Source: an uncultured Prevotellaceae bacterium
GTDB taxonomy: Bacteria > Bacteroidota > Bacteroidia > Bacteroidales > Bacteroidaceae
DNA length: 64,000 nucleotides
NCBI GenBank assembly: GCA_902775605.1
Contig: CACYNE010000002.1
Location: 142,328 to 206,327, forward strand
Reading direction: 5' to 3'
Shown here: positions 44,500 through 53,605 of the stretch, piece by piece
Layout: each line of letters begins with the position of its first letter
Position numbering within the stretch: the first letter of the stretch is position 1
Notes under the pieces: model-generated
Databases searched by the model: none
The model's input: only the letters and a program-made list of their open reading frames with translations
Told to the model about the DNA's origin: nothing
Position numbers and translations under genes: made by a program

Positions 44500-46464
44500 A
44501 TGAATACAGATTTACGATATCTTCATTTACTATCAAACACCTACCCCACTGTTGCCGATGCAGCCAGTGAGATTATTAATCTGGAGGCTATACTTAACCT
44601 CCCCAAAGGTACAGAACACTTCCTTGCCGACATCCACGGAGAGCATGAAGCATTCATTCATATTCTGAAGAATGCATCAGGCAACATCAAACGCAAGGTT
44701 TCTGAGATATTCGGAAACACTATCCGTGAGAGTGAAAAGAAAGAACTTTGTACCTTGATATACTATCCAGAGCAAAAACTGGAACTCATCAAGGCAGGTG
44801 AAGAAGATTTAGATGATTGGTATCGTATCACTATTCATCAGTTGGTACGCGTGTGCCGTGATGTTTCAAGTAAGTACACGCGTTCCAAAGTGCGTAAGAA
44901 TCTCCCAGAGGAATTCTCGTATATCATCGAGGAACTTCTGCATGAAAGCACTGAGGATCAAGACAAGGCTGCCTATGTTGCTGTTATAGTAAATACGATT
45001 ATATCAACAGGTCGTGCTGATGATTTCATTGTAGCCATTTGCAATGTCATCCAACGCTTAGCGATTGATCAACTGCATATTCTTGGAGATATCTTTGACC
45101 GTGGACCAGGTGCTCATATCATTCTTGACACCCTGCGTCAATATCATTCCTGGGATATTCAGTGGGGAAATCATGATATCCTTTGGATGGGTGCAGCAGC
45201 TGGTAATGACGCTTGTATCTGCAATGTACTTCGACTTTCACTTCGTTATGCCAATATGGCTACGCTCGAAGAAGGTTATGGCATTAATCTTGTTCCTTTA
45301 GCCACGTTTGCATTGGAAACATACGGTGATGATCCCTGTGAAGAGTTTGAACCAAAATTGCTGAAGGATGAAGGTAAATTTGACGATAAGACGCGCCATC
45401 TCATTGCAAAGATGCACAAAGCCATTTCTATTCTTCAGTTCAAGGCAGAGGCACAGATTTTCCATCGACGTCCTGAGTGGCAGATGGAAGACCGCAGTCT
45501 GATTGAGAACATAGACTTTGAAGCCCAGACGTGCATCGTCGATGGTGTGAAATATTCGATGAAGTCGTGTCAATTCCCCACCATCTCTGCCGACAATCCT
45601 TCTCAGTTTACCCCAGAGGAAGCTGACTTGATGCGAAAGCTTCATCACTCGTTCCGTGTAAGTGAGAAGTTACGCAAGCATATTCGTACCATCTTGAGTC
45701 ACGGTTGTATGTACACGATTTGCAATCAGAATCTCCTGTTCCATGCCTCCATTCCTCTTAATGAAGATGGTACCCTCAAAGAGGTAGCTATTATGGGGCA
45801 GCAATATAGTGGTCGTGAATTGTTGGAAGTGATAGGACAGACCATCCGTTCTGCTTTCCAAAACGATACACCCGCAGACCAGAAGGCTTATGCCAAGGAC
45901 TATTTCCTCTATCTGTGGTGTGGTAAGGACTCTCCCCTATTCGATAAGTCGAAGATGGCCACCTTTGAGCGTTATTTCCTTACGGACAAGGAAACTTATC
46001 ATGAGGAAAAAGGCAACTACTTCAAACTTCGTGATTCTGCTGAGGTGTGCGATCGAATACTTGATGCATTTGAGGTGAAAGGTCCCAATCGTCATATTAT
46101 CAATGGCCATGTACCTATTCATGTGTCCAAAGGCGAGAATCCTATCAAAGCTGGTGGACGTTTGATGGTGATTGATGGCGGTTTCTCTGAGGCATATCAC
46201 AAGGAGACAGGTATTGCTGGTTACACCCTTGTATATCATAGCCGTGGATTTCAGCTTGTTCAGCATGAACCTTTTACGAGTGCAAGGGATGCCATCATGA
46301 GAGGAACAGACATTAAATCCACTACTCAGATTGTAGAAATGTCAGCTCATCGCATGCTGGTAGCCGATACCGACAAGGGAGGAGAGTTAAGAACTCAGAT
46401 ATGTGAGTTGAAGGATTTGCTTTATGCTTATCGTCATGGCATTATCAAGGAAAAGAGAATCTAA
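44500..46464 (+). CDS. fbp: Fructose-1,6-bisphosphatase, class III
   Basis: Gluconeogenic phosphatase of the large class III type (654 residues from ATG 44500). Metallophosphoesterase motifs: ADIHGEHEAF (about 43-52), GDIFDRGPG (about 195-203) and WGNHDILWMG (about 220-229), followed by a late GHVPIHVSKGENPIKAGG. The frame is open further upstream inside lysA (to 44398), but MNTDLRYLHLLS, 7 bp after the lysA stop, is the family start. Last gene of the cluster. Confidence 0.95.
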   Translation: MNTDLRYLHLLSNTYPTVADAASEIINLEAILNLPKGTEHFLADIHGEHEAFIHILKNASGNIKRKVSEIFGNTIRESEKKELCTLIYYPEQKLELIKAGEEDLDDWYRITIHQLVRVCRDVSSKYTRSKVRKNLPEEFSYIIEELLHESTEDQDKAAYVAVIVNTIISTGRADDFIVAICNVIQRLAIDQLHILGDIFDRGPGAHIILDTLRQYHSWDIQWGNHDILWMGAAAGNDACICNVLRLSLRYANMATLEEGYGINLVPLATFALETYGDDPCEEFEPKLLKDEGKFDDKTRHLIAKMHKAISILQFKAEAQIFHRRPEWQMEDRSLIENIDFEAQTCIVDGVKYSMKSCQFPTISADNPSQFTPEEADLMRKLHHSFRVSEKLRKHIRTILSHGCMYTICNQNLLFHASIPLNEDGTLKEVAIMGQQYSGRELLEVIGQTIRSAFQNDTPADQKAYAKDYFLYLWCGKDSPLFDKSKMATFERYFLTDKETYHEEKGNYFKLRDSAEVCDRILDAFEVKGPNRHIINGHVPIHVSKGENPIKAGGRLMVIDGGFSEAYHKETGIAGYTLVYHSRGFQLVQHEPFTSARDAIMRGTDIKSTTQIVEMSAHRMLVADTDKGGELRTQICELKDLLYAYRHGIIKEKRI

Positions 46465-46474
46465 TTGAAATAAG

Positions 46475-46503
46475 AAAGGAGGCCTTTAAGAGGTCTCCTT
46501 TTT
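46475..46503 (+). terminator. Terminator of the purU-his-lys-fbp cluster
   Basis: A 10-bp stem AAAGGAGGCC/GGTCTCCTTT with one G-U pair (46475-46484 with 46492-46501), a 7-nt loop and a T-run. It begins 10 nt after the fbp stop. Confidence 0.93.
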
Positions 46504-46528
46504 ATGTTATCCGAATAATAACTAATTC

Positions 46529-47416
46529 TTAAATTTTCAACTCTCTCATCAATTCGCTCATGCGTTGGAGCGTAGAGATACGAGTGGGAACAAGAGGAAG
46601 ACGAAGCACGTTCTCGATGAAACCCATTTCGTGAAGCATCGCTTTTACGCCGGCAGGATTGCCGTCAACGAAAAGCAGAGAGAACAGGTCTGTGAAGCGA
46701 TGGTGAATGATGCGGGCAGGATCATATTCACCTTTCATCTGCAGGCGAATCATCTTTGAAAACTCTTTAGGCAGAGCATTACCAATCACAGAGATAACGC
46801 CTACAGCGCCACATGAAATCATGGGGAATGTCAGTGAGTCATCACCTGAGATAACATCAAAGTCACGAGGCTTATTCTTGATAATCTCATCAACTTGCTC
46901 CAGATTACCACTGGCCTCTTTGATGGCAACGATGTTCTGACAATCGCGAGCCAGGCGAACGGTCGTCTCTGCTTTCAGGTTAACACCAGTACGTCCTGGA
47001 ACATTATAGAGAACCACAGGCAGTGAAGTAGCGGCAGCGATAGCCTTAAAATGCTGATATAATCCCTCTTGAGATGGTTTGTTGTAATAAGGACAAACAC
47101 TCAGAATGCCGTCAATACCTTTAAAGTCACCCGTTTTCAGTTCCTCAACAACAGCAGCGGTATTATTTCCTCCGCAACCCATCAGAATAGGAACACGCGC
47201 CTGAACCTTGTCAACAATGAGATCCTTGATACGTTTTTTCTCCTCAGCTGTTAATGTAGGAGTTTCACCAGTGGTAGCCAAAATACAGAAGAAATCAGCA
47301 CCATTCTCTAACTGATAGTCAAGCAGACGCAGCAATGCGTCGTAATCTACAGATCCATCTTCCTTGAAAGGTGTTACGAGTGCAATACCTAACCCCTTAA
47401 AGATATTATATACCAT
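46529..47416 (-). CDS. dapA: 4-hydroxy-tetrahydrodipicolinate synthase
   Basis: Condenses pyruvate with aspartate semialdehyde, the committed DAP/lysine step. 295 residues, class I aldolase barrel: Schiff-base Lys166 in VAIKEASG, Tyr137 in VVLYNVPGRTG, and the Thr pair in TTGETPTL. It has its own promoter and converges on fbp, so it is not in the lysC-lysA transcript. Confidence 0.96.
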   Translation of the reverse strand: MVYNIFKGLGIALVTPFKEDGSVDYDALLRLLDYQLENGADFFCILATTGETPTLTAEEKKRIKDLIVDKVQARVPILMGCGGNNTAAVVEELKTGDFKGIDGILSVCPYYNKPSQEGLYQHFKAIAAATSLPVVLYNVPGRTGVNLKAETTVRLARDCQNIVAIKEASGNLEQVDEIIKNKPRDFDVISGDDSLTFPMISCGAVGVISVIGNALPKEFSKMIRLQMKGEYDPARIIHHRFTDLFSLLFVDGNPAGVKAMLHEMGFIENVLRLPLVPTRISTLQRMSELMRELKI

Positions 47417-47442
47417 ATACTACACAGAGTCTAATTTGAATG

Positions 47443-47474
47443 CAAAGGTACAAAAAAGATTGCAAACTAGCGAA
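47443..47474 (-). promoter_or_regulatory. dapA promoter
   Basis: -7 TACCTTTG (47450-47443), then CA; TTCG 20 bp upstream (47474-47471) is a one-mismatch -33 and lies in the terminator loop. Leader about 27 nt. Confidence 0.75.
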
Positions 47475-47492
47475 TAGTTTGCAATCTTTTTT
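47452..47492. terminator. Strong hairpin after the SPFH gene
   Basis: A 17-bp perfect stem (47452-47468 with 47476-47492) with a 7-nt loop and T/A runs on both sides; it ends 12 bp from the SPFH gene's stop. It is the strongest hairpin in the window. Confidence 0.93.
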
Positions 47493-47504
47493 TATTGACC
47501 AATT

Positions 47505-48458
47505 TTATTCTCCTTTAAACAACTCCTTAATACCGCCGATACTACCCATCAGGTTGGTTGCTTCATAGGGCAGATAAACGGTCTTCGTCTTGTCACCCTG
47601 TGCCAGTTCTTGCAGCATCTGGATATACTTCTGAGCCAAGAGATAATTGGCAGGATTCGTACTCTTGCCTACAGCCTCAGTAATCAGTTCAATGGCCTTT
47701 GCTTCAGCTTCAGCCTTGCGGATGCGAGCCTGTGCTTCACCTTCTGCCTGAAGGATGGCTTGCTGCTTAGCAGCTTCAGCACGGTTAATTGTTGCAGTCT
47801 TCTCACCCTCAGATGCCAGAATCTCTGCAGCCTTCTCACCTTCAGAGGTCAGAATCTGTGCACGCTTGTTTCGCTCTGCCTGCATCTGCTTCTCCATGGC
47901 GGTCAGCACAGAAGAAGGAGGAGTGATATCCTGCAGCTCTACACGATTCACTTTTACGCCCCACTTGTCAGTAGCATCATCAAGCACAGCACGCAGTTTG
48001 GTATTGATGGTATCGCGTGAAGTCAGTGTTTCATCCAGTTCCAACTCACCAATGATGTTACGCAGAGTGGTCTGTGTCAACTTCTCGATAGCATTGGGCA
48101 GGTTATTGATTTCGTAGGTTGCCTTGAAGGGGTCCATAATCTGGAAATAGAGCAAAGCATTGATCTCCATCTGGATATTATCCTTCGTAATCACGTTCTG
48201 CTTAGGGAAGTCATAGACCTGCTCACGAAGGTCAATGTTGTTTGAATAAACATAACGTCCGTATTTGAGTACCACTACATTCTTTGCCCTATCGACAAAT
48301 GGAATGATAAGATTGATACCAGGTTTCAGCGTAGCATGATAACGTCCGAGTCGCTCAATGATTTTTGTTTCCGACTGCGGAATGATGACCAATGCCATCT
48401 TAGCAAAGAACAGAACCAGAATGGCTGCTGCAATCAAAAAATACAATGATAGTTCCAT
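47505..48458 (-). CDS. SPFH-domain protein (stomatin/QmcA-like)
   Basis: Membrane-anchored SPFH protein that forms large ring or cage oligomers. 317 residues: an N-terminal hydrophobic anchor (about 3-26), SPFH domain (about 28-190, opening VIIPQSETKIIERLGRYHATLKPGINLIIP), an Ala/Glu-rich coiled coil (about 195-260), and a C-terminal tail. Paired with NfeD 32 bp upstream, the usual partner of this family. Role: membrane quality control or microdomains (inference). Confidence 0.9.
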   Translation of the reverse strand: MELSLYFLIAAAILVLFFAKMALVIIPQSETKIIERLGRYHATLKPGINLIIPFVDRAKNVVVLKYGRYVYSNNIDLREQVYDFPKQNVITKDNIQMEINALLYFQIMDPFKATYEINNLPNAIEKLTQTTLRNIIGELELDETLTSRDTINTKLRAVLDDATDKWGVKVNRVELQDITPPSSVLTAMEKQMQAERNKRAQILTSEGEKAAEILASEGEKTATINRAEAAKQQAILQAEGEAQARIRKAEAEAKAIELITEAVGKSTNPANYLLAQKYIQMLQELAQGDKTKTVYLPYEATNLMGSIGGIKELFKGE

Positions 48459-48490
48459 AATTATTGATAATTTAGTTATTTATAAATAAT

Positions 48491-48937
48491 TTATACTCTT
48501 TCTACTGAAATAATAATGCTCTCACGTCCTACGACCTTTACGCGAGTTCCCACAGGGATATCCGCTGTTTCAGAAGACACCGCTTTCCAGTCGTCACCGC
48601 CAATGGCCACACGTCCATAGCCACCAGCTTTAATCACCTCACTCACCAGACCCATTTGTCCAATCAATGCATCGCCATTGCTGACACGCTCCTCATCAGC
48701 CTTGTGCAGATATCTCAAGGCGAAGGGGCGAATCTGGAAGATACTCAATGCTGTGACAACAATGAACACGGCCAATTGCACATAGATATTGGCAAAAGGC
48801 GATACGACAGCAGCACCACATGCTCCGATGGCGAAGCAGATGATAAAGAAGTCACCTGAGGACAACTCAAGAATCAGTCCCAATACGGCTACGACAGCCC
48901 AAACTTGCCACATATTGGCAGCTAAATACTCAATCAT
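48491..48937 (-). CDS. NfeD family membrane protein, short form
   Basis: 148 residues: about three hydrophobic segments (roughly 10-75), then a C-terminal OB-fold (about 88-148) with the family's GxxG...VxVxG pattern (LIGQMGLVSEV, RVKVVGRESIIISVERV). It lacks the ClpP-like protease domain of long NfeD. Genes of this type sit next to SPFH proteins and are thought to bind them. Confidence 0.88.
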   Translation of the reverse strand: MIEYLAANMWQVWAVVAVLGLILELSSGDFFIICFAIGACGAAVVSPFANIYVQLAVFIVVTALSIFQIRPFALRYLHKADEERVSNGDALIGQMGLVSEVIKAGGYGRVAIGGDDWKAVSSETADIPVGTRVKVVGRESIIISVERV

Positions 48938-48960
48938 ATCCTTTCCTTTCTTATTTTTAG

Positions 48961-49641
48961 TTATAATGATAATATGAATTCATCCCAATCGCGTGTAGAA
49001 CCTTTCTTGCCGAATATCTTCTGATACAAACGGCTACGGGTCGATGCCACGCTTTCTTTCGAGTGAGTTGTCAGGGTGGCAATATCTTTGGGTTGCACGC
49101 GTACCTTTATTAATAAGCACACCCTGTAGTCCTGTTCACTCATCTTATATAGACTGTAAAGCTTTTCCGTAAAACCAGTATATACATGGTTCACAATTGC
49201 CGACAGCTGCTGCCAGTCCTCCTCACCCAGGCTGCGACCTTCTGCCATCAGACGTTTCATTCTCAGATAAACATCCGACTCGAAGATGGCTGTCTCTGCC
49301 TGACTGCGCTTCTCATTATCTATGATAGCCATTTTGTTGGCATAGTCCAGCTTAGCTTTCTTTTCTTCCAGTTCCAGTCGCAACATGGAGTTTTCGTCAC
49401 CCAGTTTCTTGATGAGTTCCTCCAACTCAGCAATCTTGACCTTGTTCTGTTCTATACTTTGCAGACTCTTGGTCTCATTCTCTTCTTGTATCGCGTGTAC
49501 CTTATCTAAACGCTGGCGCAACAACAATATCTTTCGTCTACTGTTCTGAACAGTGACAATGAAGAGTACTATATAGGTTATCGAACCTATGATTAGTAGG
49601 AATACTTCACGTTGCGTCAATATGGTCATCAGTTGGTTCAT
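48961..49641 (-). CDS. Membrane-anchored coiled-coil protein with LuxR-like C-terminal HTH
   Basis: 226 residues from ATG 49641: an N-terminal membrane helix (about 12-34), a long coiled coil (about 40-115), and a C-terminal domain (about 150-226) resembling the LuxR/sigma-region-4 HTH found at the end of Bacteroidetes TPR regulators (DYRVCLLIKVRVQPKDIATLTTHSKESVASTRSRLYQKIFG). It lacks TPRs. It leads the NfeD-SPFH operon and could be its membrane-tethered regulator. The upstream in-frame ATG at 49659 overlaps the -7 box and is rejected. Confidence 0.72.
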   Translation of the reverse strand: MNQLMTILTQREVFLLIIGSITYIVLFIVTVQNSRRKILLLRQRLDKVHAIQEENETKSLQSIEQNKVKIAELEELIKKLGDENSMLRLELEEKKAKLDYANKMAIIDNEKRSQAETAIFESDVYLRMKRLMAEGRSLGEEDWQQLSAIVNHVYTGFTEKLYSLYKMSEQDYRVCLLIKVRVQPKDIATLTTHSKESVASTRSRLYQKIFGKKGSTRDWDEFILSL

Positions 49642-49645
49642 GTCG

Positions 49646-49677
49646 CAAAGGTAAAACAAAAATGCGAATTACGCAAA
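49646..49677 (-). promoter_or_regulatory. Promoter of the regulator-NfeD-SPFH operon
   Basis: -33 TTTG (49677-49674), 20 bp, -7 TACCTTTG (49653-49646), and only 4 nt to the ATG. The mRNA should be leaderless or nearly so. Confidence 0.83.
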
Positions 49678-49704
49678 CTTTTTGATTCGCAATAATTCGC
49701 ATTT
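49660..49704 (-). terminator. Terminator of the LysE-to-EamA operon
   Basis: An 11-bp stem AAATGCGAATT/AATTCGCATTT (49660-49670 with 49694-49704), a 23-nt loop, then TTG and T-rich DNA on the minus strand. It starts 36 nt after the EamA stop; the next operon's -33 box is in the loop. Confidence 0.75.
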
Positions 49705-49740
49705 CATTTTTCAGTTTGCAAAAGTTTGCAAACGGCTTGT

Positions 49741-50658
49741 TTATCGGCTTCCGATGTATAGGAAAATCATTCCGAGCAGTACTAATGCCAGGTCAACAGC
49801 CTTTGCCTTCAGGTTCTTTTCATGGAAAAGCATCGCACCGCAAAGGAACGATACAATGACGCTTCCTCGACGAATCATCGACACAATACTGATCATGGCG
49901 GCAGGGATACTTAAAGCATAGAAATACATAAAATCAGCCGTTGACAGGAACACGCTCACGCCAATGATAGCCCAGTCCCAATGGAATGGAGTTGTTTCCT
50001 TGTGCTTAGGCCACCACAGCAACATCAGCATGGCAAGCATCATGAAGCACTGATAGATGTTATACCACGACTGCACCATCATACGGTCTAGTCCTACCCC
50101 ACCCTCACTCTCAGGTGCCATTAGGAATTTGTCATAGAGTCCACTGATAGCTCCCATCACAGCAGCACCGATAATCATATATATCCAGTTGTTGTGCTTG
50201 AAGTCGATGCCCTCTTTCTTACCACTTCTGCTGAGAAGCAAGAATGAGATAACAGCCAGCGACACACCTATCCACTGCCACACATTCAGTCGTTCGCCAA
50301 AGAACAACAATGCGCCAATGAGTACCATCACGGGACGTGTGGCATTGATGGGACCAACGATGGTCAGAGGCAGATGCTTCATGCCAAAATAACCCAGCAC
50401 CCACGATGAGAGTACGATGAGAGCCTTCAGTACAATATATTTATGGACCTCCCATCCACCACTGCCAACATGAAAGATGCTACCATCGAGTACATCTGTT
50501 GAAGCACTGAGAATGATAAAAGGCAGGAATATTAGCGATGAGAACAGCGTATTCAGGAAAAGAATAGGTATCACCGCATTGTCTTTCAGTGCCTTTTTCT
50601 TCAGCGAATCATAAATACCCAGGAAGGCAGCAGATAAGAATGCAAGAATGAGCCACAT
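49741..50658 (-). CDS. EamA/DMT-family transporter
   Basis: 305-residue membrane protein with about ten hydrophobic helices arranged as two EamA repeats (about 1-140 and 160-305; note LTIVGPINATRPVMVLIGALLFFGERLN, and the matching second-repeat ISIVSMIRRGSVIVSFLCGAMLFHEKNL). Drug/metabolite exporter superfamily; substrate unknown. Last gene of the seven-gene operon, 22 bp after truA. Confidence 0.88.
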   Translation of the reverse strand: MWLILAFLSAAFLGIYDSLKKKALKDNAVIPILFLNTLFSSLIFLPFIILSASTDVLDGSIFHVGSGGWEVHKYIVLKALIVLSSWVLGYFGMKHLPLTIVGPINATRPVMVLIGALLFFGERLNVWQWIGVSLAVISFLLLSRSGKKEGIDFKHNNWIYMIIGAAVMGAISGLYDKFLMAPESEGGVGLDRMMVQSWYNIYQCFMMLAMLMLLWWPKHKETTPFHWDWAIIGVSVFLSTADFMYFYALSIPAAMISIVSMIRRGSVIVSFLCGAMLFHEKNLKAKAVDLALVLLGMIFLYIGSR

Positions 50659-50680
50659 AGAGAGTGTCTGTTATTTGAGT

Positions 50681-51409
50681 TTAATACGTGATATTAACGA
50701 GGAACAGCGCATTACCAGGCATCGATTCTCCAGCCTCTGTGCGTCGTTTGCCCTCAATCACCTTTCTGAAATCATCAATAGACATTCTGCCTCGTCCCAC
50801 TTCAATCAGTGTTCCCACCACCGCTCTTACCATGTTTCTCAGAAAGCGGTTGGCCGTTATTTCAAAATACCATGTAGAGGGAGAATTCTGGTGCCACTCA
50901 GCCTTCGTTACATGACAGAGAGTGGTCTTCACGTCAGCGTGACTTTTGCAGAAAGCCCCAAAATCCTCATATTCCATCAGGATGCGAGCAGCCTCGTTCA
51001 TCTTCGAGAAATCCAGCGGATAATGCAACTCGCACGAATAATGGCGCTCGAAAGGTGACTTTTCTGTATGAATATAATAATAATAGGTACGCGAGGTAGC
51101 CGAGAATCGAGCATGCAAATCATCACTCACCTGCTCCACCTTCTGTATGGCAATGTCCTGCGGCAGCAGCTTATTCAATTTATAAGCCAACTGCCTGCAG
51201 TCCAATTCGCCCTCATAGTCAAAGTGAGCCACCATCATGCTGGCATGCACACCGGCATCAGTTCTTCCTGCACCAGTCACCACAATTTCCTGACGTAGAA
51301 GCAGCGAAAGTCCTCGCTGCAACTCGCCTTGCACAGAGATTCCGTTTGGCTGAATCTGCCAGCCGTGGAACCGTGTGCCATCGTAACTTAGTGTGATGAA
51401 GAACCGCAT
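50681..51409 (-). CDS. truA: tRNA pseudouridine(38-40) synthase
   Basis: Isomerises U38-U40 of tRNA anticodon stem-loops. 242 residues; catalytic Asp51 in [11 protein letters not shown], basic [10 protein letters not shown] near 97, and [20 protein letters not shown] near the C-terminus. Length typical. It lies 12 bp after the M6 protease gene. Confidence 0.96.
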   Translation of the reverse strand: MRFFITLSYDGTRFHGWQIQPNGISVQGELQRGLSLLLRQEIVVTGAGRTDAGVHASMMVAHFDYEGELDCRQLAYKLNKLLPQDIAIQKVEQVSDDLHARFSATSRTYYYYIHTEKSPFERHYSCELHYPLDFSKMNEAARILMEYEDFGAFCKSHADVKTTLCHVTKAEWHQNSPSTWYFEITANRFLRNMVRAVVGTLIEVGRGRMSIDDFRKVIEGKRRTEAGESMPGNALFLVNITY

Positions 51410-51421
51410 ACCCTGATATGA

Positions 51422-53578
51422 TTACTTAATGATTTTCTTTCCGTCGATGACATAGATGCCATGCTTCAGCGCACCCTTATCTGTACCCATGAAGCGTCCA
51501 TCCAATGTATAGATGCGACCTGTGGGACGAGTAGTCGTCACAGTCTCAATGGCAGTTGCCACAGGCATCACCATCACCTCGTCAAGGAAGAAGCGAGACT
51601 TCGAGCCAGTCAGGCTCTGGAAAGTCACCGTTACATCACCTTCGCCCGTCAGTGTCAACTCAAAGTCTTTGAAAGCACCCTGTTGCATCGTTACAATGGT
51701 ATCGCTTAACTCTGCACCAGTAGCAGAAACCGTGAGTTGGGTGCCTTCGTCCCTAGAATTCCAAGCACCAGCACGGAAAGTCAGTTTGGCTTCGCCAGTC
51801 ATGTTAAAGGCAGGTGTGGTGACATCACCCTTGGCACTGCTATTACCAAAGCGTGCGCACTGATTTGCACCATAGCCCCTTCCGTTATTAGTAGAGATGA
51901 CCCATCCCTCGTTGTCGGTGATTAGTTCGCTAGATGCAATAGTGTTACTCCACAGGCCATCATTACCGCCAGTACCCTGACATTTGTCAAATGACTCATA
52001 GAACAGCGCCTCCTCGACACCAGGTTTGTCATTTCCGCCGTTGTCATCATTGAAGACGGCAACGAAATTGAATGAAATCGTTTTATCTGCATTCTGGGTA
52101 ATACTATCTACAGAAGATGTAATCCAAGGGTCGCCATTGAAAAACTGAGCAGCTTTCTTGGCTCTACTGTCATTCGTCTTGAAGTTCTTGTTATAGGCAT
52201 TTATATCACCCTGAGGAAAAACATCACCTTCCTCAGTATAATAGGTATTGCCTGCATATTTATAACTCTGACAAATGCCATCAGCAGGAACAACAACCAT
52301 GCGCTGGTGGCTAGGATCTCCGTTAGGTGTATTATTGACCCATGCATCTTTATTGTAGTCGCAGTGAACAATCAGCAATCCAGAATCAGGAAGAGCGCTG
52401 TCCCACCCTTCGAGTTGGCGGTTTTCCAGCATCAGGAACTCGTTCTTATTGCTCTTATTATAAATAATGTAGCTCTCGCCACCATTCTGCAGAGACTTCA
52501 TGTTTGTCACTTTGACATCCACACTATCCAGTTCGATGGGCGTAAGCCAACCAGACATCCATCTCTCATAACTAGTATATCCCGCAGGCTGATATCCGTC
52601 ACCATTATAGCTGCCGCTGTCCATCAGATCCCATGAGCCCATGCCCTGTCCACCACTATAATTAATATCGTAGAAGTCAGGTAAACCCAGACAATGAGAG
52701 AACTCATGGCAAATTGTACCAATACCACAAATTTTATTATAGCCATTCAGTTCAGAACCACAAGCGTAGGTATTGACTTTCAGATTCTGATCCACCGTCA
52801 CAGGTCCGCTTCCGTCACCATAGCAATTTGCAGAATACAAATCATAAGCATGTGGCCAGATAGTATTCGAAGCACCTCCTTCAGCTTCGCCATTTCCAGC
52901 ATAGATCACATAAACCTGATCCACCTCACCATCATTATTCCAGTCGTACTGGTACCAGTCAGTTACCATAAGCTTTGCCGAGTTAACAGCTTCAATGATC
53001 ATCTCTGCAGCATATTTGTCACCGCCATCAGTGTTATTTGCGCCATAGTAAGAGGCCTTTTTACTGACAGTCACAGGTCCCACAACATCAAAGTCGAGTT
53101 CAAACTGCCCATTGCTTTGAGCCTTGAAATAGTCTGTTATAGACCCCTTGAACTTTCCTTCAGAATAACCCTCTTCATTGGCTATTCTCTGAAACATTTC
53201 ATTGGTGTGCTGTTCATCGAACTTGACATCGCTGAAATTTACCAGAATAATCAGGCCTTTCTTCTGACCGTAATATTGTTTTGGATTTAGATCCAAATTC
53301 CTTTTCGAACGTCTGGCATTGGTCTGTTCGCGCATAACCCTTGCCTTCTTGACAATAGCATTGCCATCAACTTCCTCAAAGAATTCACCTTTTTGGATGT
53401 ATGATTTTCCATTCTCAGACCTCCAGATATGTCCGAATTCATCACCTACGAGCATGGCTCTCACTTCAGATCCATTGGCCAGTGTTAAATTTTTCCATTG
53501 GCCACGCTTGGCAGGAATGGCGATGGCTGATAAGATAGCCATCGACAAAAACATGGTTAAAATAGATACTTTTTTCAT
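51422..53578 (-). CDS. Secreted M6-family metalloprotease
   Basis: 718-residue exported protease. Signal peptide (about 1-20), a propeptide to about 95, an M6 (immune inhibitor A-like) catalytic domain with HEFSHCLGLPDFYD (His291, Glu292, His295 zinc site) and the MGSWDLMD turn, a MAM/jelly-roll-like domain (about 535-680), and a terminal about 30-residue module (GRIYTLDGRFMGTD...GIYVIDGKKIIK) resembling type IX secretion sorting tails. An unusual member of an operon otherwise of housekeeping genes. Confidence 0.88.
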   Translation of the reverse strand: MKKVSILTMFLSMAILSAIAIPAKRGQWKNLTLANGSEVRAMLVGDEFGHIWRSENGKSYIQKGEFFEEVDGNAIVKKARVMREQTNARRSKRNLDLNPKQYYGQKKGLIILVNFSDVKFDEQHTNEMFQRIANEEGYSEGKFKGSITDYFKAQSNGQFELDFDVVGPVTVSKKASYYGANNTDGGDKYAAEMIIEAVNSAKLMVTDWYQYDWNNDGEVDQVYVIYAGNGEAEGGASNTIWPHAYDLYSANCYGDGSGPVTVDQNLKVNTYACGSELNGYNKICGIGTICHEFSHCLGLPDFYDINYSGGQGMGSWDLMDSGSYNGDGYQPAGYTSYERWMSGWLTPIELDSVDVKVTNMKSLQNGGESYIIYNKSNKNEFLMLENRQLEGWDSALPDSGLLIVHCDYNKDAWVNNTPNGDPSHQRMVVVPADGICQSYKYAGNTYYTEEGDVFPQGDINAYNKNFKTNDSRAKKAAQFFNGDPWITSSVDSITQNADKTISFNFVAVFNDDNGGNDKPGVEEALFYESFDKCQGTGGNDGLWSNTIASSELITDNEGWVISTNNGRGYGANQCARFGNSSAKGDVTTPAFNMTGEAKLTFRAGAWNSRDEGTQLTVSATGAELSDTIVTMQQGAFKDFELTLTGEGDVTVTFQSLTGSKSRFFLDEVMVMPVATAIETVTTTRPTGRIYTLDGRFMGTDKGALKHGIYVIDGKKIIK

Positions 53579-53605
53579 AAATATATTAGATTAGATTGTT
53601 TATCG

